From Zea mays (lineage: Eukaryota; Streptophyta; Magnoliopsida; Poales; Poaceae), in the NCBI RefSeq assembly GCF_902167145.1, contig NC_050102.1:558001-622000 (forward strand): a stretch of 64,000 nt of DNA, written 5' to 3'. Below, one piece after another: positions 11,717 through 22,807 of this stretch. Made by a program: the position numbers and the translations under genes. Under the pieces are notes generated by a model that saw only the letters and a program-made list of their open reading frames with translations, searched no databases and was not told the origin of the DNA. The first letter of the stretch is position 1. Every line of letters starts with the position of its first letter.

Positions 11717-14700
11717 ATATAGTGAGGGGATATTGTGAGCCCTATGCTTCTAATAGGTACAGGAAGCCCCATCCACCCCTAGATCGCACCCAACAACTAG
11801 GTGCATGCGGTCTGGTGCGTCCCTGCCATGCACCAGGTCAAACCTCCCCACATACGTGCATCAGCTAAACCCCCGGTCCAACACCCAACCCCCTACGTGG
11901 AATACACTCCATAATTTTGGTTCTGTTTTTTTGTACAAATGTCGTAAATAGTTCACACAAATAGCGTAAAAAGTTCATAGAGATAACATAAAACCACGCA
12001 CATCCACTAGACCACGTCCATACGCGCAGGCACATGCATGCAGATCCTATTTTTATGATAGATCCGATAAATATGGCAGATCGTGTGAGTTTCTATTGCA
12101 TGTGCGCAAATTTTAGATGATGTTTTCGTTTCCAATACATACGAGCAAAAAATGAATGTCTACATAAATATAGGATCGCTACAACAACCATGCATGTATG
12201 CTCGTTATATCCAATTTATGATATATACAGATACTAATTATACTACACAATGTAGGTATTTATGCAATTCGGTACACTTCATAAAAATCTGTTTCCTATT
12301 GCATGCACACAAATTTAGAATGATAGGAATGTGTGATGAAAGAAAATGAATTGGCATTAATAGAAATAAAAATCTTATTTAAATGATTTATTTCCTCCAT
12401 AAATATAGGATCGATCCAACAACCATGCACTTAGGATCATTAGAACCAATTTATGGTATATACTGATAGTAATTACGCTACACAGTGTAGGTATTTATGA
12501 AATGCGGCACACTGCGTAAAAATTTGGCATGCGGTTCATTGGTGAACGCTTCTCCATGTTCGAGCATAAAAACCTTCAGTTTTGAGCGTAAAAACGATAC
12601 TTATGAGTGTAAATACTGATCCAACATGAAAGCCGTTGAAAACCTCTTGATGTTGGCATAGATATATATACAAAGTGGCATAAAAATATGTACACGATTG
12701 TATGTCGTCCCTCCACCAGGAACATGCATTTAGGCGCGTCCCCTACCAGACGCATGCATGTGGTCCTATTTTTATGACAGATCTGAACAATATGGCAACC
12801 ATTAGGCACATGTATGTGGTTCCTATTTTTATACAGATCAAAATTATGACAGGTCTTGAAAGTTTCCATTGCATGCGCACAAATTCTGAATGATATTTTC
12901 GTTCTCACACCATACACGAAAAAGTTGGATGCTGATATTGCACAAAGCATAAATCTTTATAGAAAGTTGCATAAATACCTACATCGTACATCATAATTAA
13001 TGAAAAAAAAATCCTAGTATGGGATCAACCAACAATCGCATATATAGACCAAAGGATTGGAGGAGGTCATCGCCGGAGGACGCACCGAGGCCAGCAGATC
13101 GGAGGAGTTGGTCACTGAAGGGCGCGGAAACCGCTGTGCGGATGTAAACCCCAAATGGGATCTCTAATTACATTAATTATCTATGAAATAATATTAGTGT
13201 TTTATTATAGAGGTATGACCCTTTTAAATAAAGATAGGGTCCTTAATTGTTGTATGATCAACTTTTGATTAAGTTTATGTGTGATGAAGCATTCAACTAT
13301 TTAGAAGAAAATAATAATAAATAAATATATGATTTCCATCATTTTGGATTCTTGTTTGTGCACATTTGAAGTTGGCACTCCTACCTGATTTTGGATTAGA
13401 AACATGAAGGAATAGTGAAAAGAAAAAAAGGAAAGACAAAGAAATAGAAATAATAAAAGGAAAAGAAAAGAAGACCTCAAAACCCATCTTGGGCCAGAAG
13501 TTGAACCCTCTGGCCCATGCCGGCCAACTCTCCCGCGGCCCAGCCTCTCTATTCCCCTGCCTGGGTCAATTCATCTTCGCCACCGCTCGGCCCAAACCCG
13601 AGGCTGTGCGCGTTGCCTTGTCTCGCTGACGTGTGGGACCCACTCCCTCCCACTGTTCATCTTCCCGGCGTGGGCGCAACAAACCCGACCGCCATTGCCT
13701 CCGCTTGTGCCGTGCTAGTTGGGCCCGTCTCGATTCTAGGGCGGCAGTTAGGATATGGGTGTGGGATATAAGCACTAGGATAGCGTCACCTTGTCATTCC
13801 ATTGTACTACGGTCTACAGACCCGAACCCCCATCACCGAGCCGAGAGAGAGGGAGTCGCCTCGAAGAAGACCGCTCTCCCGTCACCGTTGAACCTCAGAG
13901 TGCGGACCCGGTGGTTTGACATCGTCCGCTGATCGTGTGCAACGGCGCAATCTCGTTCGAAGGTGGGCGGTGAAGCACAAATTCGTCGTCGAAGCTGTCT
14001 CTCGACCGCGGCAGCGCCTTGCACCTTGGTTAGGCCTCGCAGCCATTTGGAACACCTGTAAGACCACCACGTTGGTATTCATCACCCTCTTTTATACGTG
14101 TAGAACCCACCTAGGTAATGTGTGGGTCGTCATAGTAGCGGGTGCGGACCGCTCCGGCGGTGCGCCACCATGGGTCATGGGCGGCGCTGCCGGGGTCATC
14201 TGTTGGCTGACAGGGATGGGCCCTAGTCGTGGATCTATGCGTGGGCGGCTGTGATTGATTAGATAAGTTAGTTCGGGTTCGTTGAATCATGGGCATCGAT
14301 CCGGAATTGTGCGGCTCATGCTTGATCGAGGGTGTAGCGGGTCTTCGGTCGTTGGATCTGGATCCAAGGCCCTACGTCACGTACCCCTTCGGAGTAGATT
14401 GGACGATCGATCTCCCTTCGTACCCCTTCGACCAGGGAAATAAGCTAAAGAATCCCTCAAGTTTTAATAAATTAACCCGCCATCCACACAGAGACAGAGA
14501 TTAGAGCGCATAGGTCCTAGAATTTACACATAGCCCCCTGAAAAACTTCAAAATAGTACACGTAGTACAATTTGGATCTCGGATTTAATAAATTAAATCA
14601 GAAAATGATTTTTATGAATTAACTAAACCCTAAAACTTCGTAAATCCATAACTTCTTTGTTTTAAACCCAAATTGATCCATTCCAATTGCATTGAACTCA

Positions 14701-17089
14701 TATTATTATTTTTATCGTTTAGTAACCTTATTTTATTATGTAACATGTAGTTAAAATCATACACTCATCTTGTTTTATGTTTAACAACTAGATAATCCGA
14801 AAATCATAACTCTTAAACCGTAACTCCGAATTTAGTGGTTCTCGAACCTAGGATCTTGTTACGATGCATAGATCATTATTATGCATTATGTTCTCCTGTT
14901 TGATGTAATGTTAATTTCTCCTATGCCATGTATGTTTGTATTGTTGCAAGTAGATGAGCAAGTAATTGAGGAGCCCAGAAATCAACAGGTAGAAGATACT
15001 AAGCAGGAGCTCATTGAAGGCAAGTTGTGCCCTTGACCACTTTTCTTTACCCAATAATGTACTCTATAATCATTGTGGCATGTTTAGGTTTAATTTTGAT
15101 GGGACCTAATAGGTCACCCTAGCTAGTTTGGTCTACTTTATACCTTGATTACCATTGAACTTTTGGGTAGTTCTGCTATTGCTCTACGTGGTTTTGGGTG
15201 TTAAGATACATTTGACACATGATCATTCTTTATTATTATTGTTGATTATTTATTGTTCATAATAAGATTACTGTGTTAATTGGAACATGGAGAACCACCC
15301 GGGAAAATAGTGCTACCACAAGGGTGGAATGGGACACCCTTGGCCAAGTAATTAGGAAAACTAGAGAGAGACTACCTTACCTGAAAGGGGCAAGTGGGGA
15401 GGCGTCGCTGCAGAGTATAGGAAGGTTCTCGGGTCGGACTGTCTGTTTAGCTTTCCGGATGAGGGATTCCTATGCTTCCTTCTTCTTGAATCCGTAGCAG
15501 GTTTTCTTGAACTAGTGGAACTTAAGAAAGGCCTCATAGTGCTACCCTGCCTTGTCTCCTCAGTAGAGATGAATGGAACTTCTAGACCCCTTGGCAAATG
15601 GGTTGCATGGCTTGTGGGTAAAGATGTGTGTCACACCCAGGCTCTAGGGGCACCAAAACCTGGGCGCTAAATACATCACCAAGTGTGCTGGGACCAAGTC
15701 TCACATATGATAACTCATGGTACAAAAACGAATGTCACATCATCTATATATAATGGAGTTCTGTACAAAATAGTTAAATAATTACATCATGCGAAGACAA
15801 TGATCTAGCAACACAAAGTTGACTGGGAGACGACAACCTAGACCACTCACGAACTCATCACAGCATCCTTCATGCGCCTCATCCAGCGGTACCTGCTCTT
15901 GACCTATGGGGGGTGTGAGACAGCAAGGGTGAGCTCACATATGTTCATCGCTCAACAAGTTGTGGGGAATAATGTGCATGAACTCACCAAAAGTGGGAGC
16001 TCATGTGAAGTGTAAGGCTTACCAAAGAGGATGGTTGAAGCTAAGCATAGCTTTTAAAGTTGGTCAAAATTTTATTAGTAGTTACTAAGTATAAGTAGAT
16101 ACCAAAGCAGAGTAATAATAGATCAAAATTAATAATAAACCACAATGCGATGCAAATGACAAATTGAATTTAATTCCATAAATTAATCATGCGTGAGTCC
16201 TGAGCTGCTCATGACCGCGAGCACGACTAGTATACCAGTTTTACACTCTACAGAGGTTGCGCCCTTTACCCACTTCCAAGGTGAATGGCTAGGGATCCAC
16301 TACGAGGCCTTTACAAAGTTCCACTAGCTTCAGAAAACTCGCTACAGTTTCTAGGAAGAGCAATGCAGGAATCCCCCGTCTAACCGCCATCGTAGCAAAA
16401 TCAACCCAAGAACCTCCCTACATGCCTACTCCCCTACTGCCCTTGCCCCTTTCGGGTAAGGTAGTCCTCCACTAGCTTTCCTAATTAGTCAGCCAAGGGC
16501 GTTCCATTCCACCCTTGTGGTGGCATGCGTTTCTCAAGTTAAGCTCCATGTTCCAATTCACACAATAATCTTGTCATTAACAATAATTAAAACAACAATA
16601 TAATTGGAACATGATCATAATATAATATTAATCCCAAAACCAGATAGAGCAATAGCATAACTACCCAAAAGTTCAGTGGTAAACAAGGTATGAGATAAAC
16701 AAGTCTAGGGAAACCTATTAGGTCCCATCAGATTAACCTGAGCATGTCATAGTGATTAACAGTAACAATATTGGGTAAATAAAAGTGATCAAGGGCACAA
16801 CTTGCCTGGGACTTGAGATTCCAGGTACCAGGATGATCTCCAGATTCTCGTGACCTCACTACTAGTTATAGCAATACAAACAAAGATAGTACATGCAAAA
16901 TTAACATCACACCAAACATAAGAACAAACTGCATAATAATAATCTACGCATTGTACCGAGAATCTAGGTTCGAGAACCACGAAAATTGGGGTTACAGTAA
17001 AAAAGATGTAGTATTCCAAAGTTTTAGGTGATTAAAAAGTAATTATTTTATTCTCTATTGATTAATACAAGTCAGAAAGGTTATGACAA

Positions 17090-17567
17090 TGTTGGAACTT
17101 GCTCTCCAGTGCAAGGTGATCCAACGGGGGTGTGAAGTGACGTAAACAGGGTTTTCGCCCGAGATGGCAATAGCTCTGTTAATCTAGCCTCTCAAGGGCG
17201 CTGTGCGGGGGTATTTATAGGTATCCGGGTGCCCAGCGTCCCGTGTTAAGGACGCATGTGCCCTCAGACACCTAGGTTATCCCCAGAATATTCTCGTAAA
17301 GCGGGGTTACAGACCGTAATTACAGGGAGGCCTTTACAAATTAGGCCCGTAACGCGCAACGGCCACGCAGGGCCTGTTACAATGGGCCGGATCACACACG
17401 GGCCTCCATTCTGGACGAGGTCGCAGGATGAGACGACCTCGTCGCGGGTCTTCGTCCGGCGGCGTATGAGACGAAGGGTAAGTCTGCCCGTTGTCTTGTC
17501 ACCGTTGGTGCAGCGAGTACGGTGAAGGCCTCGAGCGAAGGGTGGCGTCTTCGCCTTCGCCCCAACA
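17090..17567 (-). repeat. 3' LTR of the Gypsy element
   Basis: 478 bp. It lies next to the PPT and carries the same TATTTATAGG (minus-strand TATA) as the 5' copy. Confidence 0.93.
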
Positions 17568-17586
17568 TTTGCCCTCCGAGGGACCA
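17568..17586 (-). other. Polypurine tract of the Gypsy element
   Basis: On the minus strand this reads GGTCCCTCGGAGGGCAAA, directly before the 3' LTR, the position where plus-strand DNA synthesis is primed. Confidence 0.65.
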
Positions 17587-17734
17587 GTTCGAATAAGTCA
17601 CCTGGTGCCGAAGACGTCGCTAGATGGCGGAGACGCTGCCCTCGCTTGAAGTGGTTCCGCGGGGGTTTTTGACATGACCGTTGATTGACGCCGTACTGTT
17701 GGATTGCGGGTTTCCCGAAGCGCCGCGCCCTGTG

Positions 17735-17742
17735 TATAAAAG
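17735..17742 (+). promoter_or_regulatory. TATA box of the antisense accessory gene
   Basis: TATAAAAG sits 170 bp upstream of the ATG at 17905, inside the internal region and outside the LTR. It suggests that the antisense gene has its own promoter, as reported for the accessory gene of Grande. Confidence 0.65.
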
Positions 17743-17904
17743 GGGACGGGGGCGGCACGTTTTGAACTTTATCTTTCCGCGCTCCGCGAAAACCCTAACC
17801 GCCTTCTCAAACCTCTTGCTGCTCGTCTGCCCTCCTTGCTCTTGTTCGTTGGAGATCTGGCCCGTGTGAAGCATACCGCCCACCGCCGTCGACGGTACGT
17901 AGCG

Positions 17905-20900
17905 ATGCCGACCTCTTCTTCTTCTGCTGCCGCTACGCCGCCGGCCGACGCGTCGTCTGAGGAGACGCTGAGCACTGTGGCGGCGGAGGAGTTGCGCGCC
18001 GGCGACACGGTGGATTTCGGTGTGTTGCGGATGTCCTTGGTCCGCGTGCAAGATATGCAGCAGCTTGGTTACTTTGGCGGTGGAGTCGCTCGTGTCCCGG
18101 GGATGGAGGAGGTCCCCGAGCCAGAAGGCGAGTTGGTTGTCTTCGAGGTGTTCTTTGCCGCTGGTCTTCGCCTACCTGCACACCGATTCGTGGGAGAAGT
18201 CCTGCGCAGATTTAACGTCCAGATCCACCAGCTGACTCCGAATGTCGTGGTGGCTCTGTCGAAATATGTCTAGGCGACGACTTCGTATGGCGGACAGCCA
18301 TCGGTCGAAGTCTTCGTGAAGTACTATTGCCTGCACTGGCAGAAAAGGATGATCGGAAATAAGGTTGCTCAGTTTGGGTCTTGTACATTTACGCCGAAGA
18401 CCGGCAAGACCTCGATGGAGGTAGTTGAGTTGGTTCCTTGCGCCCGCAATAAATGGGGCAACTGGCATGAGTTTTGGTTCTATGTTGCGGAGGGCACAGT
18501 CGAAGACCATCCGGGGCTCCCCGTGGCCGAGATGTGCTCGCATTATTACTCAGCATACCCGCAGTTTGAAGTGGCGGAGGAGGATGCAGACGAAGGGGCC
18601 CTTCGGTGCGCGGCCAGCCTGAGCAGCGGGCGCGATTTGGTTGAGGACTTTATGGCGTATGGGGTGTGGCCTTTGGCGCATGGCTGGGCGCTGGGCGAAG
18701 TATGCCCTCGCCAGATGCCTTCCCATGGTGGGATGCTGGTGCGAAGTCCCGCCTTCGCACTGGATCTGCATAGCCGCGATCCGGCCACCTTTGTGCGTGA
18801 GGCGGAGGATGGGGCGGTGCGGATTGTTGGTCGGTACGTGCCGAAGACAGAGGTCCAGCGTAGCTGGGATATATGCGGGTCTAATGACCGCTTGAACAGG
18901 GTCTTCGAGTTGAACCGTCTGCCGTATGGCGGTTATCCCGGGCAAGACGATGTGGATCGTCGCGGGAAGAAGCCGGCGGCAGAGACTGAAGACGACCCCG
19001 TGTCGGCGGCCGCCCCATCCTCTAAGAAGAGGAAGCTAGGTATTGCTACGGGAGGACTGGGGGTTTCCGATGGTTTTGCTAGGGAATTGATGAGGACATG
19101 CGCGGCCCCAGGGGGAAGGATGTCTTCGCCCGATCTCCGGGAGTCTTCGGCGCGAATGCTGAGGGTTACCGGGGGTTGGTGGCCTAAGAATGTTCCTATC
19201 CCCCGCGCGGCCGGCGAAGACTTTTTTACATCTCGCATGGTTCATGATTGGATAGTGTTTCCTTATGGGCAGAATATTGCTGCTGTTGTGTCGGCAGTGA
19301 TGGACAAGGATCGTCAGGGAGCTACGCAGAAGCGTCAGGCGGTCGTCAGGCTGCATGAGGCCAGGCTGAAGAGGTCGCGGGGGACTGCGAAGGCTGCTGC
19401 CCCCGGCGGAAGCCAACCGACGCTGGCGGCGAAGTCGGCCGCCCCTGGGTCCAGCAGGGTGCCGGAGGCTGTGAAGGCGGCCGCCGCCGGCGGTACCAAG
19501 TCTGTCCCGGCCAGCGCTGCGAAGGCCCGAGAGCTGCCTCCGCCGGGCAAGCGTGTTGCCGACTTCGCCACCGATATTAGCGTGGATGACTATCTTGTTG
19601 GTAAGTCGTTATCTCGAGTTTTTTTAATCTGTTGATACGTTGCAGGGTCGGGCGAAGGCCAACTTGTTGTTGTTCCGCCTGTCGTGGCGACCGCGGCGGC
19701 TGCCGTGGTGCCTAGGGCGAAGGGTAGTGCTCTTAGTGCCGGTGGTGAGATTCCGGCACTCACTGCCGTCAGGGACGAGGCGGGCGCTGTGTCCCACCGG
19801 CTGAAGGAGGCATTAAGTCAGGTAAGTTGAGCTAGACTTCGGTTTTTACCAGCTTCGTTGGGGTTGTGGTCTTATGTGTGTCTTGTAGGCGGCTGACTTC
19901 GCAGACCGCGCGGCATCGGGGGCCCTTACGACAGTTGTGTCTGCCGAAGTCGAGAGACTTCGGGCGCAACATGCTGACGCCGTCCGGGAAAAGTCGGCCG
20001 CCGACAGCAAGTGCCGCAAGTTGGCAGATAAGGTGGCCGCGCTGGAGGGTGAGAGGAATGACCTCCGGCGCCAACTGGCGGAGGAGAGGAAGGAGGCTAA
20101 TGAGGCCCTCGCCAAGGCGCAGTCTGCGCAGGCGAAGGCCAATTTGGCGCAGGCGGAGGGCAGTCTTGCTAGACAGCGCGCCGAGGAATTGGAGGAGCGG
20201 TTCAACGCTCTGCAGACCCGTGTGGAGAGGGTCGAGGCTTCGACGCGCTCGGAGGCTGAGCGAACACGCAAACAGCTTATGGACTCATACCATGAGCTGG
20301 GCGCGCGGACCGCTGACTTCGAAGTGCCAGACCGAGAGCCCAGACTTCGCTGCCTCGAGTGGCTGTAGGAGGAGTTGCTGGCGCTCCCCGCCATCGTGGA
20401 GGGGTTTATGTCCTATGCCTCCCTGGTCACCTGCGAAGGGGCGATGAACGAGCTGTCCCGCGAAGGGTGCCGGCACTATGAGGTCTTCGACCAAGCTGAT
20501 GAGGATTTCGAGCGCGAGATTTTCAAGGTTGAGGACCCTGTGGTGAAGGAATCCGCGGGAGCCCTCTTCGACCGGATGTGGGGCCCTCACGGTCGGGAGG
20601 TGGTCAGGGAGCGGTCCGAGACGGCGAGGGGTCAGGTAATGTTTGACTTTTGTTTGGTGTTGTTGAATGTGGGTTATATGTGGGTTTGCTGAATCTGTGT
20701 GCTGTGTCTCAGGCGGCACGTAACGAGAAGGTGAAGGACTTCGAGGCTTTGAACAGCGCGCAGCCTGATTCGGAGTCGAACCCGGTGGCGGCTGTGTCCA
20801 AGGCCGCCCCAGCGCTGCCCCCAGAAACCGTCGAAGGCGCCCCTGAAGCCCCCGCAGCCACTGCGACCGGCAGTGGCTCGTCGCCAACTGCTGCGCCGAG

Positions 20901-21507
20901 GGCTGAGGATCCTGTGAAGATGGCGGCGGAGCCGGCAGCGGAGGATCCCGCGACGGCTGGGTCTTCGCAGGTGGCTTAGTGGGTGTGGGTAGTTAGGGAA
21001 TTTTGCATATGTTGCTGAACCTTGGTTGCTGCGCAGGTTCAAGATTTTGGGCCTGCGCACGCAACCGCTACTGCTAATTTTTTGGCGGCTTCGACCGTGG
21101 ATGACGGGAATGAATCGGATGAATCTGCGTCTAAGTTTTCTGATTTTGGTGACTTTGGGACTTCGGTTGAGTGGACTGAAGAGTCGTCGGATGAGGACTT
21201 GGATTACTTTGCAGCCTTGGATGTGGCAGCAGCGGAGGCTTCGCCGCGTGCTGTGGATGCTGAAGTTGTGCCTGGTCCAAGTGCTGGGCGCAGGCGGCGA
21301 AGTGCGGTTGCGAAGCGTAGAGTGAGTGAGGCGGACGGCGGTCGGCTTCGTGTGGGCAGGGTTGGCAGGCAGGAGCTGTTGTCCTTGCCGGCCGCTGTGA
21401 GTGCAGGTGAGGGGGAGCTGCGAAGTCTTTTTGCGGGTGAGGAGCTGAGGATAATGCTATTTAACTATAGGGAGATGGGAATTATTCCGAAGGTTGAGCC
21501 GATGTAA
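17905..21507 (+). pseudogene. Antisense accessory gene of the Gypsy element: Transposase_28-like nuclear protein, five exons, two nonsense codons
   Basis: Exons by splice signals: 17905-19600, 19646-19821, 19889-20635, 20713-20970, 21037-21507. Phases close over 1116 codons, interrupted by TAG at 18271-18273 and 20366-20368. The N-terminal part (PAHRFVGEVLRRFNVQIHQL, then a YYCLHWQ region) resembles the domain Pfam calls putative gypsy-type transposon (Transposase_28). A KKRK nuclear-localisation-like cluster lies near codon 375. Exon 3 encodes a long coiled coil (AEVERLRAQ, LAEERKEANEALAKAQSAQ). The last exon is acidic, then basic. The function of this class is unknown; the equivalent gene of maize Grande (gene23) has been reported to encode a nuclear protein transcribed from its own promoter. 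The first intron is only 45 bp, short for a plant. Both stops could come from single C-to-T or G-to-A changes. Confidence 0.75.
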
Positions 21508-21679
21508 AGTGTGATGCCCTCGCTTGTACATATATAATGGCTTGTATGATGAGGTTATGTGCCTTCGCACATTCGGCTATGCTCACGAAGGCGTTGCGCA
21601 CTTGGTCTGGTGTATTTGTTATGTCGGTCTGGCGCGTATGTAGTCGGTCTTTGCGCGGACAATTTGGTGTAGTCTTTTT

Positions 21680-22580
21680 CGCACTTGTTGTGCCTGGTCC
21701 GGTTGCACCCTTAGGCGACTTTTGCACGGATAGTCTTCGCGGAAGACTTCGATTTTTCGCACTTGTTGTGCTAGTCCGGCTGCACCCTTAGGCGACTTTT
21801 GCACGGATAGTCTTCGCGGAAGACTTCGATTTTTCGCACTTGTTGTGCTAGTCCGGCTGCACCCTTAGGCGACTTTCGCACGGATAGTCTTCGCGGAAGA
21901 CTTCGATTTTTCGCACTTGTTGTGCTAGTCCGGCTGCACCCTTAGGCGACTTTCGCACGGATAGTCTTCGCGGAAGACTTCGATTTTTCGCACTTGTTGT
22001 GCTAGTCCGGTTGCACCCTTAGGCGACTTTCGCACGGATAGTCTTCGCGAAAGACTTCGATTTTTCGCACTTGTTGTGCTAATCCGGCTGCACCCTTAGG
22101 CGACTTTTGCATTGGATAGTCTTCGCAGAAGACTTTGATTTTTCGCACTTGTTGTGCTAGTCCGGCTGCACCCTTAGGCGAATTTTGCACGGATAGTCTT
22201 CGCGGAAGACTTCGATTTTTCGCACTTGTTGTGCTAGTCCGGCTGCACCCTTAGGCGACTTTTGCACGGATAGTCTTCGCGGAAGACTTCGATTTTTCGC
22301 ACTTGTTGTGCTTGTCCGGCTGCACCCTTAGGCGACTTTCGCACGGATAGTCTTCGCGGAAGACTTCGATTTTTCGCACTTGTTGTGCTAATCCGACTGC
22401 ACCCTTAGGCGACTTTCGCACGGATAGTCTTCGCAGAAGACTTCAATTTTTCGCACTTGTTGTGCTAGTCCGGCTGCACCCTTAGGCGACTTTCGCACGG
22501 ATAGTCTTCGCGGAAGACTTCGATTTTTCGCACTTGTTGTGCTAGTCCGGCTGCACCCTTAGGCGACTTTTGCGCGGAGT
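21680..22580. repeat. 77-bp tandem repeat with a hairpin in each unit, about 12 copies
   Basis: The anchor GGCGACTT recurs at 21714, 21791, 21868, 21945, 22022, 22099, 22177 (as GGCGAATT), 22254, 22331, 22408, 22485 and 22562: a strict 77-bp period with one 78-bp step. Each unit contains AGTCTTCGCGGAAGACT, a 7-bp stem with a 3-nt loop. The array lies in the gap between the 3' ends of the converging accessory gene and pol. Confidence 0.95.
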
Positions 22581-22807
22581 GTCGCACGCGAGGGTAGCTA
22601 GCGCTCGGCCTCGTGGTGACTTTGTATTGGTCGAATGTGGGAGATCGTCGGCGCGGTCTTTTTTCGACGTAGATTTTTGTGGGGGATTTTTCACTTGTAT
22701 ATTACATGACTCTGCCTCGTTAAAAACCTCACCCCCCGGGAGGAAAAGAGTGCGGGCCAGAATAAAATTGTTTTTGTGAATTACAAGGGCGAGCTGGCCC
22801 TGATGAG

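Noticed and set aside
13517..14504. Cluster of ORFs on both strands
   Set aside because: Equivalent GC-rich zone of solo LTR 1; no conserved motif.
17264..17758. 164-codon minus-strand ORF
   Set aside because: It overlaps the Gypsy LTR and is repeated in part at 28664-28972 in the other LTR; Arg-rich with no domain.
21680..22580. CRISPR-like array
   Set aside because: Units are contiguous near-identical 77-bp repeats with no unique spacers, inside a plant retrotransposon.
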